From Phaeodactylibacter sp. (GTDB lineage Bacteria > Bacteroidota > Bacteroidia > Chitinophagales > Saprospiraceae), in assembly GCA_024102975.1 (NCBI GenBank), contig JAGFJD010000031.1, positions 1 to 64,000 on the forward strand: 64,000 bases of DNA. Direction: 5' to 3'. This document shows, in pieces, positions 57,633-64,000 of the stretch. Below the pieces are notes generated by a model. It searched no databases. It saw only the letters and a list, made by a program, of their open reading frames with translations, and was not told the origin of the DNA. Made by a program: the position numbers and the translations under genes. Each line of letters begins with the position of its first letter. The stretch's first letter is position 1.

Positions 57633-59573
57633 ATGGCTACGGAGAATACCATTCCTCGGCGTATATATGATTTTTTGAAGGAATTCCCGCCCTTCAACTT
57701 GCTGGGCCGGGAGTTGCTGCTGCAGATTTCGGAACGCGTGCTGGTCCAGTACCGCCAGCCGGAGGAGGTCATCTTCCGGCAGGGAGACCCGCCGAACACG
57801 CATATTTATATCGTCCGGGAAGGGGCGGTGCACCTGCTGCGGGAGCAGGCCGGCGAGCTTGTCCTGGTGGAGCAATGCGACGAGGGAGACGTCTTTGGCA
57901 TCCGCCCCTTGCTGGCCGACGAGAATTACGTGCTCACGGCCAAGGCCGTGGAGGAGTCGCTCATTTACGCCATCAACGTGGAGGGGTTTCGGCAGGTTTT
58001 GGAAACGCATCCCCGGGTGGCGTTCTACCTGGCCAGCACCTTTGCCGCCGGCATCGGGGAAAACTACCGCCGCCAGGGCAAGCCCCGGCTTTTCCTGGAA
58101 CAGGACAAAATGGTGGACGCCAATTTCCCCCTGGTGGAAATCCAGTCTCTGGAGAAGAGCAAAAACCCGGTCACCTGCCAGCCGGATACCTCGGTCCGGC
58201 AAGCGGCCACCATCATGAGCGAGCGGTGGGTAGGGTCCATCATCGTCGTCAATGAAGAACAGCGGCCGATTGGCATCGTCACCGATAAAGACCTGCGGTC
58301 GAAGGTGGCCACCGGGGACGTCGGCCTGGAGCGCCCCGTGGCCGAGATCATGTCCAGCCCCGTGATTACCGTCGGGCCCAACATCACAGTCGCCGACGTG
58401 CAGATCGAAATGGTGAAAAACCGCATCAACCACCTGTGCATCACCGAGGACGGAACCTCTGAAACGCCTGTCATCGGCGTGCTCTCCGAACACGACCTCA
58501 TGGTAGTACAGGGCAACAACCCGGCCCTGCTCATCCGGGAGGTCCGCCGCTGCCGCACCGGGAAAGAACTGCGCCATATCCGGGAACGGGCGGAAGAGCT
58601 GCTCAAAAAATACATCTACCAGGAAGTGGCCATTGCCTTTATCGCTACGGTGATGTCGGAAGTAAACGATGAACTGATCACCCAGGTGATCCGGCTTTGC
58701 CAGGCGGAGATGGACGAGGAAGGGCAACAACGGCCGGCTGCCGGCTTCTGCTGGCTGGCCCTCGGCAGCGAAGGCCGCCAGGAACAACTGCTCCGCACCG
58801 ACCAGGACAATGCCCTCATCTTCGAAAACGTGCCGCAAGCGGAATACAAGGAGACAAAGGCGTATTATCTCGAACTCGCCGGCAAGGCGACTAAACTGCT
58901 CAACGAGGTGGGATACGAGTATTGCCCCGGAGACATGATGGCGAGCAACCCCAGCTGGTGCCTCTCTCTCGACGAATGGAAAGCCCAGTTCTCGAAGTGG
59001 ATCTTCGAACCCAGCCCTAAAGCGGTCATGTTTTGCACCATCTTTTTTGACTACCGGCCCATCTACGGCATAAAAGAACTGTCGGCAAAGCTCACCGAAC
59101 ACATCTTCGAGAATATCGGCGGCCAGGCCATCTTCCTGGGCTTCCTGGCAAAGGACGCCCTCCAGAACCCTCCGCCGCTGACCTTCTTCCGCAATTTCGT
59201 GGTGGAAAACAGCGGCGAGCACAAAGACGAGTTCGATATTAAAGCCCGCGCCATGATGCCCCTGGCCGACGCCGCCCGCGTCCTCATCCTGGACGCTAAG
59301 GTGGGCAAAATCAACAATACCTTCCGCCGCTTTGAAAAACTGGCCGAGCTGGAACCGGCCAATAAGGAGTTGTATGAACAGGCTGCCGACGCTTACGAAA
59401 TCCTCATGCGCTACCGCGCCCTGCAGGGCCTGAAAAATAAAGACTCCGGCCGCTATTTCAACCCCTCCGAGTTGTCGAAAATGGAACGGGTCAACCTGCG
59501 CAACTGCTTCCAGCCGATCAAGGAACTGCAGACGTTGCTGACCCTGAGGTATCAACTGGCCTACCTGCGGTAG
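57633..59573 (+). CDS. cNMP-binding, CBS and DUF294 nucleotidyltransferase-like protein
   Basis: 646 residues from ATG 57633; a GTG at 57621 is also in frame. Order: cyclic-nucleotide-binding-like domain (about 20-135), paired CBS domains (about 155-275; PVTCQPDTSVRQAATIMSER), DUF294 nucleotidyltransferase-like domain with LALGSEGRQEQLLRTDQDNA (GSEGRxE...DxD, about 375-395), and a DUF294 C-terminal domain. The same gene and an exonuclease gene sit next to the acetate-switch genes in Vibrio and Pseudomonas-type genomes. Function is uncertain, possibly a signal-responsive nucleotidyltransferase. Confidence 0.92.
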   Translation: MATENTIPRRIYDFLKEFPPFNLLGRELLLQISERVLVQYRQPEEVIFRQGDPPNTHIYIVREGAVHLLREQAGELVLVEQCDEGDVFGIRPLLADENYVLTAKAVEESLIYAINVEGFRQVLETHPRVAFYLASTFAAGIGENYRRQGKPRLFLEQDKMVDANFPLVEIQSLEKSKNPVTCQPDTSVRQAATIMSERWVGSIIVVNEEQRPIGIVTDKDLRSKVATGDVGLERPVAEIMSSPVITVGPNITVADVQIEMVKNRINHLCITEDGTSETPVIGVLSEHDLMVVQGNNPALLIREVRRCRTGKELRHIRERAEELLKKYIYQEVAIAFIATVMSEVNDELITQVIRLCQAEMDEEGQQRPAAGFCWLALGSEGRQEQLLRTDQDNALIFENVPQAEYKETKAYYLELAGKATKLLNEVGYEYCPGDMMASNPSWCLSLDEWKAQFSKWIFEPSPKAVMFCTIFFDYRPIYGIKELSAKLTEHIFENIGGQAIFLGFLAKDALQNPPPLTFFRNFVVENSGEHKDEFDIKARAMMPLADAARVLILDAKVGKINNTFRRFEKLAELEPANKELYEQAADAYEILMRYRALQGLKNKDSGRYFNPSELSKMERVNLRNCFQPIKELQTLLTLRYQLAYLR

Positions 59574-59642
59574 GGCGGGGGGGAGATTGGTTCATTGTTC
59601 CCGTGCCCCCATGCAACCATGAACCCGTAAAACCATGCAACC

Positions 59643-60335
59643 ATGCCCCTCAACTGGCTATCCAAGCTCTTCGGCTCTTCCTCCGATTATCCGGAATTCT
59701 GGAAGGCCTACCTGGCAAGCTTCGACGGGACGCTCGCCAGGCGCACCCCCATTGAAGAAGCCTGTTTCGTCGTCTTCGATACCGAAACCACCGGGCTGGA
59801 CGCCAAAAAGGACCGCATCCTGTCCATCGGGGCCGTGAAAGTACGCAACTGGCAGGTCGACCTTAGCGCCCGGCTGGAGTGTTATGTGCAGCAGTCCTAT
59901 ACGGCGGAAGGAGGGGCGATCGCCGTCCACGGCATCCTGCCCGGCGCCAACACCTCCAACGGTTTGGACGAGATCGAAGCCGTTCGGCGCTTCGTAGGAT
60001 ATTGCCACAACAGCGTCCTCGTCGGCCATCACGTCGCCTTTGACATCGCAATGGTCAACCAAATCCTCAAAGGCATGATCGGCCAGAAACTGGCCAACAA
60101 AAAGCTCGATACGGCCGCCCTCGCCGCCCGGGTGTCGGAGAAGAAAGACTACGAGCAACCGGGAACCTACGGCCTGGATACCCTCTGCAGAAAATATAAA
60201 ATCCCTATGAGCGACCGCCATACCGCCGCCGGCGACGCCTTCATCACCGCCGTGCTGCTGATGAAACTGCTGGCACGCCTGCGGAAACGGGGAGTGAAGA
60301 CGGTGGGGGAGTTGCTGCGGGGGCCGGGGATGTAG
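59643..60335 (+). CDS. DEDDh 3'-5' exonuclease (PolC/DnaQ-like)
   Basis: 230 residues. The exonuclease motifs are VFDTETTGLDAKKDRILSIG (ExoI, Asp-x-Glu), LVGHHVAFDIAMVNQ (ExoII, Asp) and HTAAGDAFIT (ExoIIIe, His-x4-Asp), with the RNA/DNA epsilon-like fold. It degrades single-strand or RNA ends 3' to 5'. It is located 69 bp after the DUF294 gene on the same strand, as in other acetate loci. Preceded by ccatgcaaccatg repeats. Confidence 0.93.
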   Translation: MPLNWLSKLFGSSSDYPEFWKAYLASFDGTLARRTPIEEACFVVFDTETTGLDAKKDRILSIGAVKVRNWQVDLSARLECYVQQSYTAEGGAIAVHGILPGANTSNGLDEIEAVRRFVGYCHNSVLVGHHVAFDIAMVNQILKGMIGQKLANKKLDTAALAARVSEKKDYEQPGTYGLDTLCRKYKIPMSDRHTAAGDAFITAVLLMKLLARLRKRGVKTVGELLRGPGM

Positions 60336-60583
60336 AGGGGCCAGGCCCTTTTGGGCGGTGGTTGGCGGATACATCGCAAATTTTAGCCGGCTCGCAGAGA
60401 CGGCCGCAAATCGCAAATAAGGCAGCGTTGGGGATTTATGAGTTTTGATGTGCGATGTGTGATGTTTGATTTGGCAGGGCGGCATGGCGGGCATTGAGGC
60501 GGCAGGTAAATCGCAAATCAAAAATCAAATTCCTCCTCTTTTTTCGTAATTTGGCCCGTCTAAAACGAAAAACGCCTCTTGCA

Positions 60584-61399
60584 ATGAAAAAGCCTGAAAT
60601 ATTCTTCATTTTTCTAAGCCTGCTCCTGGCCGCCGGCTGTGGCCCGGGCAACAACAAAGGCAACAGCGATCCGAAAACGGACGGCGAGCCGGCTGCTACC
60701 GCCCTCGTTTTCGAGCAGGAACGCTTCAGCCGCCAGTCCGCTTCCTGTGAGCAGGACAGCAACCGCTGCGCCCGCGTGTCCGCCGTTTATCCCCTGGCCG
60801 TCGCCGGCCCGGAGGAGGCGGCCCGCAGCATCAACGACTCCCTGCTGGCCTATGTGAAGGTCAGCCTGGCCGTCTTTTCGCCCTCTCCCGAAGACATACC
60901 CCAGTCGCTGGACGCCATTGCCGACGACTTCCTGGAAGAGTACGAGGCCGTCATGTCGGAAGCGGGCGAACAGGAGGGGTCCTGGTCTGTAGAGCTGGAG
61001 GGGAGCGTCCTCTATCAATCGGGCCGCCTGGCTGCCGTTCGGCTCGGCACCTTTTCCTACGCCGGCGGCGCCCACCCCAACTCGTTTGAATACCTTCTCA
61101 ATTTTGACGCCCGCACCGGCAAGGTGCTCCGGCTGCCCGACCTCGTCCGGGATACGGCCAGGCTGAAAGAACTGGCGGAGCTGGCCTTCCGGCAGGCGCG
61201 GGAACTGGGCCCGGACGAAAACCTGTCCGAAGCAGGCTTTTTCTGGGAGGGGCCCTTCGCATTGCCGGAGAACTACGCCATGACCGAAGAGGGCCTGTAC
61301 TTTGTTTACAACCCCTACGAGGTGGCTGCCTATGCCATGGGGCCTACGGAATTCACCCTCAGCCGGGAGGAACTCGCCGGGATCCTGAATGAATTTTAA
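60584..61399 (+). CDS. DUF3298/RsiV-like lipoprotein
   Basis: 271 residues from ATG 60584 (MKKPEIFFIFLSLLLAAGC, lipobox AAGC, Cys19). Body: RVSAVYPLAVAGPEEAARSINDSL, then SYAGGAHPNSFEYLLNFDARTGKVLRL, the HPNxxxxxxxFD signature of the DUF3298 domain, and C-terminal helical segments. Family members include RsiV-type lysozyme-binding anti-sigma C-terminal domains, but there is no membrane anchor other than the lipid and no sigma gene here. Probably binds a ligand at the envelope surface. A META gene follows after 23 bp. Confidence 0.85.
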   Translation: MKKPEIFFIFLSLLLAAGCGPGNNKGNSDPKTDGEPAATALVFEQERFSRQSASCEQDSNRCARVSAVYPLAVAGPEEAARSINDSLLAYVKVSLAVFSPSPEDIPQSLDAIADDFLEEYEAVMSEAGEQEGSWSVELEGSVLYQSGRLAAVRLGTFSYAGGAHPNSFEYLLNFDARTGKVLRLPDLVRDTARLKELAELAFRQARELGPDENLSEAGFFWEGPFALPENYAMTEEGLYFVYNPYEVAAYAMGPTEFTLSREELAGILNEF

Positions 61400-61422
61400 C
61401 CGACAACTGGCAATCATCGCCC

Positions 61423-61947
61423 ATGAGATGCATAACCGTTCTTTTGGCCTTTTCTTTGCTTGCTGCTGCTGCCTGCGGCAACAAAACCGAAGGAGATAAA
61501 GGCGAACCACCACAGGCCGCCGCCGGAACAGATGACGCGGCGGAGACGCAGGGGCAGAGCGCCGGCGAAACGCCGTCTCCTTCCGAAGGCCAGCAATATG
61601 CCTTTGCCGGCATAGAAGGAAAACAATGGGTGCTTTCCAAATACACCTACGAAGGCAACCCCGAGCGGCCGGTCGGCGAAGGCCCCATTTACATCGTCAT
61701 TGAAGGGAACAACCTCTCCGGCAACGGAGGGTGCAACAACCTTACCGGCCAGGCCGGGTTCAAAGAAGGCGGCGCCGTCGATATTTCCGGCATCGCCAAA
61801 ACCAAAAAACTGTGCGGTGGCCTGATGATCCAGGAGACCCGTATTATTCAATTGCTGGAAAGCGCAGAAACCTACAAGGTCAACCTGGTCTTCCTCGAAT
61901 TGTCCGGGCCGGAGGGCAGCCTCACTTTCCGCAACGACCTCAAATGA
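61423..61947 (+). CDS. META domain lipoprotein
   Basis: 174 residues, lipoprotein signal MRCITVLLAFSLLAAAAC (Cys18), then an Ala/Glu/Gly-rich linker. From about 65: KQWVLSKYTYEGNP, then SGNGGCNNLTGQAGF (the GxGGCNxxxG motif of the META/HslJ domain) and CGGLMIQETRIIQLLES. These domains are envelope proteins linked with stress or motility in bacteria. Cys residues in GGCNN and LCGG could form the family disulfide. Its stop overlaps the next start (ATGA), so it is translationally coupled to the glycosyltransferase. Confidence 0.92.
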   Translation: MRCITVLLAFSLLAAAACGNKTEGDKGEPPQAAAGTDDAAETQGQSAGETPSPSEGQQYAFAGIEGKQWVLSKYTYEGNPERPVGEGPIYIVIEGNNLSGNGGCNNLTGQAGFKEGGAVDISGIAKTKKLCGGLMIQETRIIQLLESAETYKVNLVFLELSGPEGSLTFRNDLK

Positions 61948-63638
61948 CCGGTATGGCCCGACAGGTTTCAGGGAAACAATGGTTTCCGGGATTTCTGCTT
62001 GCCTGGCTGCTGCTCAACCTCTTCCAGGCCGCCTTCACCGAACTCGACCCGGACGAAGCCTACTATTGGTTGTATTCCACGGACCTGGACTGGGGTTATT
62101 TCGACCATCCGCCAATGGTTGCCTTGCTGATCCGGGCAGGCACGCTTTTGTTGCCGGGAGAGCTGGGCGTGCGTTTCTTTTTCGTGCTGCTCCAGCCCCT
62201 TTCGTTCTATTTTATCTGGCTGCTGGCGGGCAAGCCGTCCGGAAAGCCCGACGTGTTTACCCTGGCCGGGCTGCTGGCGGCTGTCCCCATCCTTGGTGCC
62301 TATGGGTTTATCGCTACGCCCGACGGGCCCCTGCTCTTTTTCACCGCGCTTTTTTTGTGGTTGTACCGGGAATTCCTGGAAAAGGGCGGCTGGCTGTTCA
62401 CCCTCCTGCTGGGAATAACCATGGCGGCCCTGCTGTACAGCAAGTATCACGGGGTGCTCCTGATCTTTTTCATCTTGCTGTCCAACCTTTCCTTGTTGCG
62501 AACCCCTTTGTTTTACCTGGCTTCCATACTGGGTTTTATCCTCTTCCTGCCTCACTTATACTGGCAGTACGAGAACGGCTTTCCTTCTTTCCTGTACCAC
62601 CTTCAGGGCAGAGACGACCTGTACAAACTGAAATACACAACGACCTACCTTTTGAACCAACTGGTTATTTTCAGCCCCTTCCTGTTCCCAATGCTGATCT
62701 GGGTGCTTTGGAAGCGGCGGGCCGCAGGCGCCATGGAGCGGGCTTACCGCTTCCTGCTCTACGGGTTCTGGCTTTTTTTCTTCTACACTTCCTTCAAAGG
62801 GCACGTCGAACCCCAATGGACGGTAGCGCTCAGCTTTCCGATTGCCCTGATGCTCTTTGGCGAGAGCCGGCGCAATCCGGGCTTCGGCCGCTGGGTGCGG
62901 ATATTCTCCCTGGCGACTTTTGTCCTGCTCCTGCCCGCCCGCCTGGAGCTGGCTTTCAACTGGACGGGGATGAAAAGCGACTTCCACCGGCGGGCCTGGG
63001 CCTATGAGCTTCAGGAACGGGCGGAGGGGCATCCGGTGCTGTTCCAGAACTCTTACCGGGATGTGTCCAAATACAGCTTCTACACCGGCGAGCAAGCTTA
63101 TGCCTTTTCCGATATCGAGTACCGCCCCAACCAGTTCGACATCTGGGACAAGGAGCGGGCATTGCACGATAAAAGGGTGTTGCTGGTGGCGCAGAACAAC
63201 TGGAAGTGCGAAAATTGCGAGAAGGTGGAGCTCACCCAGAAGTCCTTCAAAATACAGTGGCTGGACAGCCTGCAGGCAGCCGGCAAGGTGCAGTGCCTCC
63301 TGCCGGATAACCTGGGCGGCAGGTGGAGCGTGGGCCCGCAGGCAGCCTTCCCGGTAAAGTTTTACAATCCTTATCCTTTTGATATCGGGCTGCGGAAGGG
63401 AACGCTGCCGCTGTTGGCCAAAGGTGTTTTCCTCCGGGAAGGCGTCGCCCGTTCTTATCCTCTGATCAGCCTGGAAGGGGCACCCCTTGCCCTCCCGGCG
63501 GGCGATACGGCCGTCTTCGAGGCCCGCTTTTCCGTACCGGATTCCCTGTCCGGCCCCTATCAGTTTGGCATCGGCCTGAGCCGGGATGCCCTGCCTCCCG
63601 ATGTGAAAAGCCGCCTGGTAGAAGTGGTGGTGGAGTAG
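61944..63638 (+). CDS. PMT/ArnT-like membrane glycosyltransferase
   Basis: 564 residues from ATG 61944, overlapping the preceding stop by 4 bp. GT-C-fold integral membrane protein with about 11 helices. The N-terminal ELDPDEAYYWLYSTDLDWGY and GYFDHPPMVALLIR carry the two-acidic-residue DE loop of dolichyl-phosphate mannosyltransferase/ArnT-type enzymes. The C-terminal 170 residues are soluble and beta-rich, a large extracytoplasmic domain. It uses a lipid-linked sugar donor in the periplasm; acceptor unknown. Third gene of the 60.6-63.6 kb operon. Confidence 0.93.
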   Translation: MTGMARQVSGKQWFPGFLLAWLLLNLFQAAFTELDPDEAYYWLYSTDLDWGYFDHPPMVALLIRAGTLLLPGELGVRFFFVLLQPLSFYFIWLLAGKPSGKPDVFTLAGLLAAVPILGAYGFIATPDGPLLFFTALFLWLYREFLEKGGWLFTLLLGITMAALLYSKYHGVLLIFFILLSNLSLLRTPLFYLASILGFILFLPHLYWQYENGFPSFLYHLQGRDDLYKLKYTTTYLLNQLVIFSPFLFPMLIWVLWKRRAAGAMERAYRFLLYGFWLFFFYTSFKGHVEPQWTVALSFPIALMLFGESRRNPGFGRWVRIFSLATFVLLLPARLELAFNWTGMKSDFHRRAWAYELQERAEGHPVLFQNSYRDVSKYSFYTGEQAYAFSDIEYRPNQFDIWDKERALHDKRVLLVAQNNWKCENCEKVELTQKSFKIQWLDSLQAAGKVQCLLPDNLGGRWSVGPQAAFPVKFYNPYPFDIGLRKGTLPLLAKGVFLREGVARSYPLISLEGAPLALPAGDTAVFEARFSVPDSLSGPYQFGIGLSRDALPPDVKSRLVEVVVE

Positions 63639-63671
63639 CGTAACCTCTTCATTCATTCATTCATTGGTAGT

Positions 63672-63749
63672 GTATTAAATCCGTTGATCCATTCAGCGGA
63701 CCTGGACGTCCGCTCTCCAGTTGCACAAAAACTTCAACGGATTTAATAC
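63672..63749. repeat. Nested palindrome of 78 bp
   Basis: The outer arms GTATTAAATCCGTTG (63672-63686) and CAACGGATTTAATAC (63735-63749) are perfect. Inside, AGCGGAC (63695-63701) / GTCCGCT (63708-63714) forms a second stem. It lies in the convergent gap before the pruA end. The tetramer ttca is tandem just before (63648-63664). Confidence 0.9.
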
Positions 63750-63758
63750 GCCACCCCT

Positions 63759-63800
63759 TAAAAAAGATAGGGGCAGCCTCCCTGTTCAGGAAGCTACCCC
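63759..63800 (-). terminator. Intrinsic terminator of pruA
   Basis: Minus-strand reading: GGGGTAGC...GCTGCCCC stem (63800-63770, imperfect inner TTCCTG/CAGGGA pairing) followed by ATCTTTTTTA (63768-63759). It lies 45 bp after the pruA stop. Confidence 0.7.
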
Positions 63801-63844
63801 ATGCTCGACTTGTTATTAGCAAGCTTGTCCCATGAATGTGGGGA

Positions 63845-64000
63845 CTATTCTTCGGCCATGAACGGATAGCGGTAATCCGTTGGCGGAACGAAATTCTCTT
63901 TAATGGCCCGGGCAGATACCCAACGGTAGAGGTTGAGGATGGAACCGGCCTTATCGTTGGTTCCGGACCCTCTGGCGCCGCCGAAAGGCTGTTGCCCGAC
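63845..64000 (-). CDS. pruA: 1-pyrroline-5-carboxylate dehydrogenase, C-terminal end (partial)
   Basis: The last 51 codons of a gene running off the window edge. The tail GQQPFGGARGSGTNDKAGS then LNLYRWVSARAIKENFVPP and PPTDYRYPFMAEE match the conserved C-terminus of P5C dehydrogenase, which oxidises glutamate semialdehyde to glutamate in proline and arginine breakdown. The catalytic cysteine and NAD site are outside the window. Terminated at 63759-63800. Confidence 0.93.
   Translation of the reverse strand, partial: VGQQPFGGARGSGTNDKAGSILNLYRWVSARAIKENFVPPTDYRYPFMAEE

Noticed and set aside
57615..59555. 646-residue minus-strand frame opposite the DUF294 gene
   Set aside because: Shadow frame; the plus-strand protein has full domain signatures.

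Overview
The window comes from a chromosome of a Bacteroidota bacterium, most likely of the Saprospiria/Saprospiraceae type. The evidence is a PorP/SprF-like type IX secretion (T9SS) protein next to a giant adhesin with a gliding-motility C-terminal domain, GldC, DUF4249, DUF6089 and DUF983 family proteins, META and RsiV-like lipoproteins, and promoters matching the Bacteroidota consensus TTTG-N19-21-TAnnTTTG. Base composition looks GC-rich in genes and AT-rich between them, so many long antisense frames are shadows. Genus cannot be assigned from the sequence alone.

Layout. 1-11.5 kb: end of an unknown gene, a DUF6089/thrombospondin-repeat outer-membrane protein, a Tat-exported glycosylasparaginase, a PorP/SprF protein and a 2230-residue cohesin/Ig-repeat surface protein. 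11.5-17 kb: cytochrome bd oxidase (cydA, cydB), small membrane proteins and a 2H phosphoesterase. 17-19.4 kb: galactose genes galK-galT behind two palindromes. 19.4-24.4 kb: SulP anion transporter, Crp/Fnr regulator, DUF983 protein, methyltransferase, ArsR regulator and a sorting-domain-like small protein. 24.5-27 kb: Trk/Ktr potassium uptake. 27-31 kb: gene debris, a membrane protein, gamma-glutamyltransferase, a structured intergenic element and a lipoprotein. 31-39.4 kb: copper-type P-ATPase, DUF4249 lipoprotein, oxidoreductase, gldC, the SRP RNA gene (ffs), transaldolase, nucleoside phosphorylase, ArsC-like reductase and hemF. 39.4-45.3 kb: LuxE/PaaK-like enzyme, glucosaminidase, saccharopine-dehydrogenase-like protein, a shortened Uma2 relative, a MoeB-rhodanese fusion and a conserved protein of unknown function.

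45.4-60.3 kb is a coherent acetate/propionate locus: prpE-like and acs synthetases, a receiver-only response regulator, an SLC5-STAC-histidine kinase sensor (CrbS/CbrA type), two tiny membrane proteins, a two-subunit solute:sodium symporter, a porin, an ArsR-type regulator, a cNMP/CBS/DUF294 protein and a DEDDh exonuclease. The gene set resembles the acetate-switch (CrbS/CrbR) neighbourhood of Vibrio and pseudomonads, but the response regulator has no DNA-binding domain. 60.5-64 kb: two lipoproteins, a PMT-like glycosyltransferase and the 3' end of pruA at the window edge.

A pervasive feature is that intergenic gaps carry short oligomers repeated in tandem and as inverted copies (TTGATTGGG, cacagag, GACTTGACAAG, cagtgtatcag, cacatcaaacatcg, gaacccatg, gaggttgag, cctgt and others), often capable of long hairpins, plus several strong terminators, two of which have no gene on their strand.
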